Shown piece by piece: positions 9,282-17,925 of a DNA stretch of 64,000 bases (positions within the stretch are counted from its first letter, which is position 1; each line of letters opens with the position of its first letter). Source of the DNA: Erysipelothrix sp. HDW6C (GTDB taxonomy: Bacteria; Bacillota_I; Bacilli_A; Erysipelotrichales; Erysipelotrichaceae); assembly GCF_011299615.1 (NCBI RefSeq), contig NZ_CP049861.1, positions 124,001-188,000 of the forward strand. Reading direction: 5' to 3'. The notes under the pieces are model-generated. The model did not search any database and had not been told where the DNA came from. It saw only the letters and a list, made by a program, of their open reading frames with translations. The translations under genes were made by a program, and so were the position numbers.

Positions 9282-10118
9282 CTACGCTTTTTTAAAGCCC
9301 AAGCCGTGGACCTCAGTAACATTGGAAACAATCATAAATGCATCAGGATCAACCTCAAGCACAATCTGTTCCAACTCATAGTATTGCTTCTTTGTTACAA
9401 CGGTCATGACGATTTCTTTTTCAAGACGTGTATAACCACCCCGTGCACGCAATAGTGTTGAACCACGTTCCATAGCGGAATGGAGGTGCTCCAGTATTTC
9501 TTCATTCTTTTCAGATATAACCGTTACTTGGCGTGCTTGTTCACCACCAAGTACTGCGATTTTATCAATAGCAAGACTTGCAGCATAGATTGATATAAAT
9601 CCAATAAGTACATCATTTAATGAGTAACTCTTCAGACCTAAAAGAACTGTAAGTGCATCTACAACAAGAATCCAAACTGCAACACGAATATTCGTGTATT
9701 TTTCGAGAATAAGTGGTGGAATATCCATTCCGCCCGTACTTGCGCCCGTTTTAAATGTTAATCCCAGCCCCACACCGATGAGAATTCCCCCATAAATAGC
9801 TGCTAGAATAGGATCGACATTCACACTGAATTCAAAACGTCCAAAAAGGTTAATAAAGACAGGATACAAAATACTGCTACCGATTGTTTTGAGTGCAAAG
9901 CGTTTCCCAAGGAACACAAATCCCAATAAAAAAGAAATAACGATAATGATGTTAATCATAACTTCTACTTCAATGTGAAAAATAGGGTAAAGGGCGATAG
10001 CAACACCTGCTACACCGCCCGATAGTATATTATTTGGTAAGATAAAAAATGTAACGCCAAATGCTAATATGAGATTTCCCAAAACTAACATGACAACATT
10101 CTTAAGTGTTGTTTTCAT
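9282..10118 (-). CDS. YitT family membrane protein with DUF2179 domain
   Basis: The roughly 278-residue protein has five to six hydrophobic segments in the first 180 residues, including the conserved GGVAGVAIAL and KTGASTGGMDI glycine-rich stretches, then a cytosolic C-terminal DUF2179 domain (about 190-275) with ARGGYTR and VTEVHGLGFK. The family is widespread in Firmicutes and its function is not established. ATG at 10118 is preferred because GAGGG sits 6 nt upstream. The gene follows prfB by 10 bp and is probably read through from secA-prfB. Confidence 0.9.
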   Translation of the reverse strand: MKTTLKNVVMLVLGNLILAFGVTFFILPNNILSGGVAGVAIALYPIFHIEVEVMINIIIVISFLLGFVFLGKRFALKTIGSSILYPVFINLFGRFEFSVNVDPILAAIYGGILIGVGLGLTFKTGASTGGMDIPPLILEKYTNIRVAVWILVVDALTVLLGLKSYSLNDVLIGFISIYAASLAIDKIAVLGGEQARQVTVISEKNEEILEHLHSAMERGSTLLRARGGYTRLEKEIVMTVVTKKQYYELEQIVLEVDPDAFMIVSNVTEVHGLGFKKA

Positions 10119-10128
10119 ATTCATCCCT

Positions 10129-11233
10129 CTACGAACCCACATTCATCTTTAGATATGCTTCAATAAACGGATCCAATTCACCGTCAAGCACATCATCCAA
10201 TTGGCTGGTTTCATGTTTCGTACGATGGTCTTTCACCATCGTATAAGGATGAACGACGTAGGAACGAATTTGCGATCCCCATTCGATTGCTTTTTGCTCA
10301 CCCTTAATGGTTGCCATTTTTGCTTGTTGTTCCTCAATTTCACGTTGATAAAGTTTGCTCTTCAGCATGTTCAACGCTTCTTCACGGTTTTGCAACTGGC
10401 TGCGACCACTTTGGCATGTAACGACAATTCCCGTTTTCTTATGTGTAATTCGAACTGCAGAGTCAGTTTTGTTAACGTGTTGACCTCCAGCCCCAGTTGC
10501 GCGCATGGTGTCTACATCAATATCTTCAGGATTAATTGTAATTTCAATACTGTTATCAAACTCCGGTGCAACATCAACCGATGCAAATGAGGTATGACGG
10601 CGTCCTGAAGAATCAAACGGACTGATACGCACGAGTCGATGCACACCTTTTTCAGCTTTAAGATAACCATAGGCGAGTGTTCCAGTTACGGAAAATGTTA
10701 CTGACTTCAAGCCAGCTTCATCACCATCCAGATAGTTGAGGACACTCACTTTAAAGCCTTTATCAGCGGCCCAGCGTGTGTACATACGGTAAAGCATTTC
10801 CGCAAAGTCTTGACTTTCCGTTCCCCCCGCTCCAGGGTGAATTTCAACGATTGCATTTTTTTGATCATAATCATGGCTTAACAATACCATGATTGAGAAG
10901 GCGTCGAGTTCTTTCTCAATTTCAAGTACTTCAGCTTCGAGCATTTGCTTGAACTCTTCGTCATACTCTTCCTTCAGAAAAGCAATGCTTTCCTTGCAAG
11001 AAACAAGTTTGTCTGTGAGTTCCTGGTGCTTGTCGACTACTTTTTTTAGCGAATTGAGTTTTTGAATGTGCGCTGCAGAGCTGCGGTGATCATCCCAAAA
11101 TCCCTCTTCTACCATTTCGGCTTCTAGCGCGTGAACGCGTTCAAGTTTTGAAGCCAAGTCAAAGTGAATCACCGAGCGCTTTCAATGACGTTGCTGACGC
11201 ATCAACAATGTTTACTAATTCAAATAATTCCAT
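10129..11233 (-). CDS. prfB: Peptide chain release factor 2 (programmed +1 frameshift)
   Basis: RF2 recognises UGA and UAA and triggers peptidyl-tRNA hydrolysis. Translation starts at ATG 11233, 24 codons before an in-frame TGA at 11159-11161 in the context CTT TGA C. After a +1 shift reading continues from 11160 to the stop at 10129, giving 367 residues, the usual RF2 length. The GGQ catalytic motif is in ATGAGGQHVNK and the UGA/UAA-reading motif appears as SPFD. Six of the bases just before the slip codon, GGTGAT, match the anti-Shine-Dalgarno complement with a 3-nt spacer, as expected for the stimulatory element. The ATG lies 4 bp after the secA stop, the common secA-prfB operon. Confidence 0.97.
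11156..11173 (-). promoter_or_regulatory. prfB programmed frameshift site
   Basis: On the minus strand the element is GGTGAT, a 3-nt spacer TCA, then CTTTGAC. The TGA is read slowly when RF2 is scarce, allowing CTT to slip to TTT, so RF2 autoregulates its own synthesis. Confidence 0.93.
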
Positions 11234-11237
11234 ATTA

Positions 11238-13583
11238 TCACCCTTGTCTGTATTCAATCTTTACGTTCACACAGAACATTACAATATCCTGAGCGATTTG
11301 TCCGAGCATTTCATCAAACATTTGGAACCCTTCGGTAACATATGCTTGTAATGGTTTTTCTTGTGCATAAGAGCGCAAATGAATTCCTTCGCGTAACTTG
11401 CTCATTGCATCAATTTGATCAATCCATGAACGGTCAATCATGCGAAGTGCCATGTCTTTTTCAACACGTGCAAATTGGTCTTTTACTTCAGCAATTTTTG
11501 CCTCGTAACGACCCCATGCATCATCAACAATCAATGATTGCATTTCCTCAACAGATTTTCCTTCTAATGATCCTGCAGTAACAACATCACTTACAAGACC
11601 AAGTTTTTCAAGCGCTTCAGTGAGCCCAATAACATCAACTGTTTGATTTTTTGATTCCATATCGCGGTATGAAGCAATTGTATCCGAAACAACACGTTCA
11701 AACATTTGGCGAATAATACCGTGAACATCGTCATTGTCTAAAATGTGATTGCGTTGTTCATACATGATTTCGCGTTGTTGACGCATAACATCATCATAAT
11801 CTAGTAATGATTTACGAACATCAAAGTTAGTACCCTCAACGCGTTCTTGAGCACTACTAATTTGTTTTGTTAGAAGTTTTGCTTCGATTTTTTCATCACC
11901 CAAACGTGAGGTAACACTTTCCATACGTTCACTACCATAACGGAGCATTAAATCATCTTGGAAAGAAACAAAGAAACGTGAGAATCCAGGATCTCCTTGA
12001 CGCCCAGAACGACCACGCAATTGATTATCAATACGACGTGATTCATGGCGTTCACTACCAAGAACTGCAAGTCCACCCAATGCGCGTGATTCCTCATCAA
12101 GTTTAATATCGGTACCACGACCCGCCATGTTGGTAGCAATGGTAACGGAACCTTTGTGTCCTGCTTTTTCAATGATTTGTGCTTCACGTGCATGGTTCTT
12201 TGCATTTAAAATTTCGTGACGAATTTTGCGTTGTGTCATCATCATACTGAGGTATTCGGATGTTTCAACAGCAACAGTACCCACAAGAACAGGTTGTCCT
12301 GTTTCATGCAGTTCACGGACCATTTCAATTAATGCCTCAAATTTTGCTTTGGTTGTTCCATAAATTTGATCATCATAATCAATACGTGCAATTGGACGAT
12401 TTGTTGGAATCTCTAAAACACGCATGTTGTAAATTTCTAGGAATTCTTCTTCTTCAGTTTTCGCTGTACCTGTCATCCCTGAAAGTTTGTTGTAAAGACG
12501 GAAGAAGTTTTGGTATGTAATGGTAGCAAGTGTGACACTCTCTTGTTTGATGGTAACATTCTCTTTTGCACTTAATGCTTGGTGCAATCCATCCGAGTAT
12601 TCACGGCCTTCCATAAGACGTCCCGTAAATTGGTCGACAATCACAACTTGATCATCTTGAACAACATACTCAATATCTTTCAACATAATGTAATTTGCTT
12701 TTAAGGCATTGTTAATATGGTGCAATAAAGCAGTGTTCTCAAGGTCATAAAGGTTATTAACTTTAAATGAGCGTTCGCCTTTAGCAACCCCTTCTTCTGT
12801 AAGCTGTACAGATTTTGATTTTACATCAATGACAAAGTCAGCACCTTCGTGTAGTTTCTTTGCAAAGCGATCTGCTTGTTCATAAAGTTTCGCACCATTG
12901 CGCTCACCACCAGAAATAATTAACGGTGTACGGGATTCATCAATGAGAATCGAGTCAACCTCATCAATAAGCGCAAAATTAAGCGGACGTAAAACACGAT
13001 CTTCAACACGTGTGACCATGTTGTCACGTAAATAATCAAACCCTACTTCAGCATTTGTTGTATAGGTAATGTCACAGTTATAAACATCACGTTTTTGTGA
13101 TGCTGTGAGTTGACGTAAGTTTGTACCAACTGTGAGTCCAAGGAATCGATGAATTTCACCCATCCAATCGGCATCACGTTGCGCAAGGTATTCGTTAACT
13201 GTAATAACGTGAACACCTTTATCATCCAACGCATTTAAGTACGCAGGAAGAATTGCGGTTAATGTTTTACCTTCACCCGTACGCATCTCTGCAATATCAC
13301 CACGATGTAAGATAATACCACCCATTAATTGAACAACATATGGAAATTCACCAATAACACGGTATGCTGCTTCACGTGCAACGGCATATGCCTCAACAAG
13401 TAAATCATCCAATGTTTCCCCATCTGCAATACGTTTTTTAAATTCGTTAGTCTTTGCTTTTAAACTCTCATCGCTCAGTGCACGAATATCATCTTTAAGT
13501 GCATCAATTTGATGAGCTGTTGCTTCTACTTCTTTTAATATTTTGCGATCACCGCTAAATAAATTCTTCAAAAATCCAGCCAT
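11238..13583 (-). CDS. secA: Preprotein translocase ATPase SecA (without C-terminal zinc tail)
   Basis: SecA drives secretory proteins through SecYEG. The 781-residue form has Walker A MRTGEGKT (100-107), DEVD (207-210), the preprotein cross-linking and scaffold domains, and the nucleotide-binding fold 2 with ATNMAGRGTDIKL and QLRGRSGRQGDPG. It ends at KIEYRQG, without the linker and Cys-rich zinc-binding motif that closes many SecA proteins. The ATG at 13583 follows GGAGG by 10 nt; an upstream TTG at 13592 is less likely. Confidence 0.97.
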   Translation of the reverse strand: MAGFLKNLFSGDRKILKEVEATAHQIDALKDDIRALSDESLKAKTNEFKKRIADGETLDDLLVEAYAVAREAAYRVIGEFPYVVQLMGGIILHRGDIAEMRTGEGKTLTAILPAYLNALDDKGVHVITVNEYLAQRDADWMGEIHRFLGLTVGTNLRQLTASQKRDVYNCDITYTTNAEVGFDYLRDNMVTRVEDRVLRPLNFALIDEVDSILIDESRTPLIISGGERNGAKLYEQADRFAKKLHEGADFVIDVKSKSVQLTEEGVAKGERSFKVNNLYDLENTALLHHINNALKANYIMLKDIEYVVQDDQVVIVDQFTGRLMEGREYSDGLHQALSAKENVTIKQESVTLATITYQNFFRLYNKLSGMTGTAKTEEEEFLEIYNMRVLEIPTNRPIARIDYDDQIYGTTKAKFEALIEMVRELHETGQPVLVGTVAVETSEYLSMMMTQRKIRHEILNAKNHAREAQIIEKAGHKGSVTIATNMAGRGTDIKLDEESRALGGLAVLGSERHESRRIDNQLRGRSGRQGDPGFSRFFVSFQDDLMLRYGSERMESVTSRLGDEKIEAKLLTKQISSAQERVEGTNFDVRKSLLDYDDVMRQQREIMYEQRNHILDNDDVHGIIRQMFERVVSDTIASYRDMESKNQTVDVIGLTEALEKLGLVSDVVTAGSLEGKSVEEMQSLIVDDAWGRYEAKIAEVKDQFARVEKDMALRMIDRSWIDQIDAMSKLREGIHLRSYAQEKPLQAYVTEGFQMFDEMLGQIAQDIVMFCVNVKIEYRQG

Positions 13584-13640
13584 AAAATTCAAGCCTCCAT
13601 TCTTTCATATTGTATCATAATCAACATTGATATTAAATCA

Positions 13641-13670
13641 TTAAAAAAGTCGGCTTTGCCAACTTTTTTG
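13641..13670 (-). terminator. Intrinsic terminator of the cold shock gene
   Basis: A 12-bp stem (one G-U pair on the minus strand) with loop AAA is followed by a run of Ts, between the cold shock stop codon and secA. Confidence 0.85.
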
Positions 13671-13671
13671 C

Positions 13672-13869
13672 TTAGATACGTACAATGTTGTGGGCTTGTA
13701 AGCCACGTTCAGTGTCCATCAGTTCAAACTCAACCTCAGCACCTTCATCAATCGTCTTAAACCCCTCCATTACAAGATGAGAATAGTGAAAGAACACATC
13801 TGTATCATCCTCCATTGTAATGAAACCAAACCCTTTGTTCTTATTGAACTTTTTAATTTTACCTTGCAT
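13672..13869 (-). CDS. Cold shock protein, CspA family
   Basis: A 65-residue single-stranded nucleic acid-binding OB-fold protein. RNP1 is KGFGFI (13-18) and RNP2 is VFFHYS (25-30). Such proteins act as RNA chaperones in cold adaptation and growth. It is a single-gene unit with its own promoter and terminator. Confidence 0.97.
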   Translation of the reverse strand: MQGKIKKFNKNKGFGFITMEDDTDVFFHYSHLVMEGFKTIDEGAEVEFELMDTERGLQAHNIVRI

Positions 13870-13906
13870 TTCCTAACCTTATACCTTTCCGCTTCTGACA
13901 TGTAAG

Positions 13907-13935
13907 ATTATACTCGAAAGCCACTTAAAAGGCAA
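13907..13935 (-). promoter_or_regulatory. Sigma-A type promoter of the cold shock gene
   Basis: On the minus strand TTGCCT (13930-13935) is followed after 17 bp by TATAAT (13907-13912). The start codon is 37 bp downstream of the -10 box, so the leader is short. Confidence 0.75.
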
Positions 13936-13945
13936 GTGAAATCGC

Positions 13946-14608
13946 TTACTTAACGCAAGAGTAATGGGTTGAATATGATAGCGAAAATCCAATGACACGG
14001 CGCGCCTTAGGGCGTACTAAGTCCAAACATGTCTTCATTGTATTCCCCGAAGTAAGGATATCATCAAAGATTACGACTTTCTTATCCGTGATTGCGACCG
14101 CATCTTTCAATGCGATGTATTCAGATATTTGACTACGATCCTCCGACTGTGACTGATCGTATTTTGCGACATTCTCAAACACAGAAACAACAGGTATTTT
14201 AAGATCGTCCATCATTTTTTCCAAATGATGAAAACCGCGTGAAACCATAGATTCTTGACGAGATGGAGCACAAACAACCACCCAATTCCGAAGTAACAAC
14301 GGTAAAATGAACGATTCTTCGGCTAAGAACACGCGCGAAAGATACTGATCTTTCCCTTCTTTATAACGCAATAACAGGTGTCGTATTTGCGATTCATAGC
14401 GGTAAAGTGACACCACACGATAACGATCAACTTTAAGAATGCGAGGATTCATGTGTGGCGTGCATTCGACGCAGAGGTAACGATTTCCAACAAAGAACTC
14501 AAAGAGCCCACGGTTATTGTTCAAAGATTCAAAACAACCTGCGCATCGTAGTTCGCTTTTTTTATTCTTTCGCAACACTTTGTAATTGCGTCTGTCTTTT
14601 CTTGGCAA
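13946..14608 (-). CDS. comFC: ComF family phosphoribosyltransferase-like competence protein (ComFC)
   Basis: The protein has an N-terminal zinc-finger pair (CAGC and CVEC) and a C-terminal phosphoribosyltransferase motif VVIFDDILTSGNT. ComFC homologues are needed for DNA uptake during natural transformation. The frame overlaps the end of comFA by 88 bp and has no ATG before the first cysteine pair. Possible starts are TTG at 14608, which has AAAGGA and GGTGA upstream, or GTG at 14578. The first CxxC is only seen if one of these is used, so a non-ATG start and translational coupling to comFA are likely. The exact start is uncertain. Confidence 0.85.
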   Translation of the reverse strand: MPRKDRRNYKVLRKNKKSELRCAGCFESLNNNRGLFEFFVGNRYLCVECTPHMNPRILKVDRYRVVSLYRYESQIRHLLLRYKEGKDQYLSRVFLAEESFILPLLLRNWVVVCAPSRQESMVSRGFHHLEKMMDDLKIPVVSVFENVAKYDQSQSEDRSQISEYIALKDAVAITDKKVVIFDDILTSGNTMKTCLDLVRPKARRVIGFSLSYSTHYSCVK

Positions 14609-15600
14609 TAGAAATTCACCGTTCCTTTCGTGGGGTGCATCCCGCGCATCGCACGTCCGGCAATTTGAACAAGCGATGCCTCTGTAAAGACTCTGTGATC
14701 GGCTCTATACACAAACACAAAACAATCTAAGAATGTAACACCCCTTTCCAATACGGTCGTGGTGACAAGAATTCCCTTTTTGTCACGGAATGCTTTTAAG
14801 ATACTCTGTTTCTCTTCGCATTCTGATGTCATATACGGAACCCTCCATAGCTGAGAAATCTTGCGTGCCAAAGCCTGTGTTGGCACAAAAACTAGGACGC
14901 ATTCCTTACGAACCTTCCATACATCCCACCACAATCGCCACCCTATTAAATGTGCACACATCACATTGGGCACTGGTAGTAAGGTATTGCTGGGGCGCAA
15001 TGGCAGTTGGATTGTTTGAACATCATCCATAGAATACGTCGCAGAAAGGAATACGTGGATCCCCCGGCATGCTGTCTTTACAAGATTTTCTAACACCACA
15101 TTACCTACATACGGAAAAGCATCGGGTTCATCCACAATTAACAAATCAAACGTATCATAGTATCGGTAAAGCTGATGTGTGGTGCAGACAATCAAATCCC
15201 CAGCCAAGTCAGTCGTAAACCCCTGGCAAACTGGCACGACTTTTATCGCAGGAAAATAATTTTGTAAGCGCGCTTGCAGTTCTAAAACAACCTCGCGTCG
15301 TGGTACAGTCCACCCAACCTTCAATCCTTTAGCTAAGTAATCCAAAATGAGTTCTAAGCATACTTCTGTTTTCCCTGCACCACACACTGCATCCACAAAA
15401 ACTGACCCATAGATTACAGCTTTACAAAGCGCATCGCTGACGTGTTGTTGATGGGGTGTCAGTGTAACCGGGAATGCAGCAGCATCTTGTTTGTAAACGA
15501 ATCCAGACCTTGTCTCTTGAAAGGGAAGGGCAATACACCGACGGCAATGACCCCGATAAAACATCGTCGTATCTGTCTCCAAGCATCGATGGCATTCCAT
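14521..15600 (-). CDS. comFA: ComFA DEAD-box-like competence ATPase
   Basis: ComFA is the cytoplasmic-side ATPase thought to help pull transforming single-stranded DNA into the cell. The 359-residue protein starts with two CxxC zinc motifs (CHRC, CRRC), then Walker A AVCGAGKTE (about 75-83), Walker B LLIVDEPDAFPY, an SAT motif and a helicase C-terminal half with QIAGRAMRG. It is somewhat shorter than the roughly 450-residue Bacillus protein. The ATG at 15600 is chosen because GAGGGGTGAT sits just upstream. It is followed by comFC in an overlapping pair. Confidence 0.93.
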   Translation of the reverse strand: MECHRCLETDTTMFYRGHCRRCIALPFQETRSGFVYKQDAAAFPVTLTPHQQHVSDALCKAVIYGSVFVDAVCGAGKTEVCLELILDYLAKGLKVGWTVPRREVVLELQARLQNYFPAIKVVPVCQGFTTDLAGDLIVCTTHQLYRYYDTFDLLIVDEPDAFPYVGNVVLENLVKTACRGIHVFLSATYSMDDVQTIQLPLRPSNTLLPVPNVMCAHLIGWRLWWDVWKVRKECVLVFVPTQALARKISQLWRVPYMTSECEEKQSILKAFRDKKGILVTTTVLERGVTFLDCFVFVYRADHRVFTEASLVQIAGRAMRGMHPTKGTVNFYCQEKTDAITKCCERIKKANYDAQVVLNL

Positions 15601-15650
15601 GTTATCACCCCTCATTAACTGTGCTCACTGCAGGACGTTCCCTAAAGAAA

Positions 15651-15670
15651 AAACAGCCCAAAGGCTGTTT
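15651..15670 (-). terminator. Intrinsic terminator of the beta-glucoside (GH4) operon
   Basis: Perfect 8-bp stem AAACAGCC/GGCTGTTT with a 4-nt loop, followed on the minus strand by TTTTTTCTTT. It overlaps the GH4 stop codon. Confidence 0.85.
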
Positions 15671-16985
15671 AACGTTTAAATTGTGGAAGGTAATCGCGAT
15701 GTGCTTCTAAGAGTTCGCGAACAACGATACCTGCCAAGCGATCGCTGGGGCATAAAGGATTTGAGCTCAATGCTGTAATCGCTAAATCAACATTGCCCGT
15801 AACAGCCGCTTCAATGGTCATCTGTTCAAATGACTTGATGGTTTGTATTGTTCCATTGATTTTCGGATTCAGTGGACCAACCGTAATCGGTTGTGGTCCA
15901 TTACCGGTAATCACACAAGCAATTTCAACTGCGCTGTTCAGCGGTAGATTTGAAACCGCACCATTATTGCGAACGTTAACATACTGAATGTCTTTACGAT
16001 CGTTGTAAATTGAATCAATCAAACTGCACGCAGCATCTGAATAATGTGCACCACCGCGTTGTTCCAGTTGTTTTGGTTTAACCTTAAGGTCTTGGTCTTT
16101 ATATAATTCGAATAATTCTGCTTCCAGTTTCGCAACAACTTCACCACGAACTGTACCCGCTTCAAACTCTTTGAGGTTCTTCGCAAGTTGTTCTTGTGTG
16201 AAGTAGTAATAGTTGTGATACGGGCACGGAATCGCTCCTAATCCTCTCAAGAAGTCTGGCGAGTAAGAAAGGGCATCGAAGTTTTTCATCGCCAACGTTT
16301 CTTCACTATCCGATACATACTTATCAAGGATTGTACTCATTACCGTTTTTCCTTTATGAAAAACATCCGTCACGAATACATGGTGGTTGACACCACTTAA
16401 TTCCATTGTAATTTCTTCAGGTGCTACATCTAAGATACTTGCAAAACTGTGTTTCATATCAAAGGGAACGTTACACAACCCAATAACCCGTTCAAAGTTT
16501 GTGTAACGTAAGACAGCCTCAGTCACCATGCCGGCCGGATTGGTAAAGTTAATCAACCATGCCTCCGGACACAACTCCTCCATGTCCTTTACAATATCTA
16601 AGATAACTGGAATCGTTCGGAATGCTTTGAACATCCCACCTGCACCATTTGTTTCTTGTCCAATCATACCGTGAGAAATCGGAATCCGCTCGTCCAAAAT
16701 TCGCGCTTTGAGCTGACCAACACGCATTTGTGTTGTAACAAAATCTGCGTCTAACAATGCAGCTCGGCGATCCAAACTCAAGTGAATTTGCATGTCGATA
16801 CCCGCTTCATCAACCATCCTTTTCGCAAGATTTCCAACAATCTCAAGCTTTTCACGGCCGGATTCAACATCAACCAACCACAACTCAGACACTGGTAGAT
16901 CTTTGTGACGGTTTATAAATCCTTCAACAAGTTCTGGTGTATAACTACTTCCGCCACCAATTGTAACAATTTTTAGTTTCTTCAC
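15669..16985 (-). CDS. 6-phospho-beta-glucosidase, glycoside hydrolase family 4
   Basis: GH4 enzymes hydrolyse phosphorylated disaccharides through an NAD+- and Mn2+-dependent redox/elimination route. The 438-residue protein has the NAD-binding loop GGGSSYTPEL (10-19), metal ligands Cys171 (LCNVP) and His201 (GVNHH), and the conserved INFTNPAG segment (145-152). Its closest characterised types are CelF/LicH/BglT acting on cellobiose 6-phosphate-like substrates. It is the last gene of an EIIC-ROK-GH4 operon, 10 bp after the kinase, so its substrate is probably what the EIIC imports and phosphorylates. Confidence 0.93.
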   Translation of the reverse strand: MKKLKIVTIGGGSSYTPELVEGFINRHKDLPVSELWLVDVESGREKLEIVGNLAKRMVDEAGIDMQIHLSLDRRAALLDADFVTTQMRVGQLKARILDERIPISHGMIGQETNGAGGMFKAFRTIPVILDIVKDMEELCPEAWLINFTNPAGMVTEAVLRYTNFERVIGLCNVPFDMKHSFASILDVAPEEITMELSGVNHHVFVTDVFHKGKTVMSTILDKYVSDSEETLAMKNFDALSYSPDFLRGLGAIPCPYHNYYYFTQEQLAKNLKEFEAGTVRGEVVAKLEAELFELYKDQDLKVKPKQLEQRGGAHYSDAACSLIDSIYNDRKDIQYVNVRNNGAVSNLPLNSAVEIACVITGNGPQPITVGPLNPKINGTIQTIKSFEQMTIEAAVTGNVDLAITALSSNPLCPSDRLAGIVVRELLEAHRDYLPQFKR

Positions 16986-16995
16986 TTTTTCACCA

Positions 16996-17880
16996 CTAAT
17001 CTTTCATCATGCAGTTGTATGCAGCACCAATCTTTCCAGCATCGTTAAACTGCTTGCAAACATCAATGTGCCAATGTTTTGAATACTTATTCATCGCCGC
17101 AACTTCACGACGGACATCTTCGATGATACGCGGTACTGCACTGACCCCGCCACCAATTAGGATGGTATCGGGATCAAGGGCAAAACCAATATTTAGGATT
17201 CCCGTTGATAAAGCGCGAATCCAGCGATCATATATTCCTTGAACAACCGGATCATTATCTGCCAACATGGCAAATACTTTTTTTCCATCCAATGTTTCAT
17301 AAGGAACATTTTTTGCAGCCGCAACGGCTTTAATCATTGGAATTGACGCACTGTTGGCACTCATAATTTCGATATCACTATACTCCGCAAACTCACGATG
17401 AATCATGTATCCAAATTCACCCGCAAAGAAGTTACTTCCTGTGTACAATTTGTGGTCAATAATGATGCCCCCACCAATACCACTTCCAATTGTGACACAA
17501 ACCAAGTTACGCGCATTGACACCATTGCCAATCCACTTTTCTGCTAATGCAACACAGTTTGCATCGTTTTCGATCACAACATCCACACCTGTGCGCTCTT
17601 TCAACAGTTCACCAATTTTAACACCACCAATAGGGGGAATTGCACCACCTTCTATGATTGTGTTTGTCTCACTGTTAACACCGCCAGGAATGCTTAACCC
17701 AACACCATCCAAATTATCAAACTCATTGATAATTGCAACGAGTGTCGATAACACGGATTCCAAACTGTCTTTGATCGTTGGTGTGTGACCATTCTCACCA
17801 GGATACTCAACACCTGCTTCATTGAAAACGCCATACTTAATTGAGCTTCCGCCCACGTCAATTCCTAAATATCTTTTCAT
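16996..17880 (-). CDS. ROK family sugar kinase (beta-glucoside kinase or glucokinase)
   Basis: The 294-residue protein has the ATP-binding DVGGSSIKYG loop (8-17), the sugar-binding END motif (VVIENDANCVALAE), and GSGIGGGII. It lacks the cysteine-rich zinc motif typical of many ROK glucokinases, a feature shared with BglK-type beta-glucoside kinases. In this operon it could phosphorylate glucose released by GH4 or an unphosphorylated beta-glucoside. AGGAGAG lies just upstream of the ATG at 17880; the longer open frame to 17925 has no start signal. Confidence 0.9.
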   Translation of the reverse strand: MKRYLGIDVGGSSIKYGVFNEAGVEYPGENGHTPTIKDSLESVLSTLVAIINEFDNLDGVGLSIPGGVNSETNTIIEGGAIPPIGGVKIGELLKERTGVDVVIENDANCVALAEKWIGNGVNARNLVCVTIGSGIGGGIIIDHKLYTGSNFFAGEFGYMIHREFAEYSDIEIMSANSASIPMIKAVAAAKNVPYETLDGKKVFAMLADNDPVVQGIYDRWIRALSTGILNIGFALDPDTILIGGGVSAVPRIIEDVRREVAAMNKYSKHWHIDVCKQFNDAGKIGAAYNCMMKD

Positions 17881-17925
17881 TGTATCTCTCCTAGACAGAT
17901 GTCCGCAGCAACCTGCGGACGTCAC

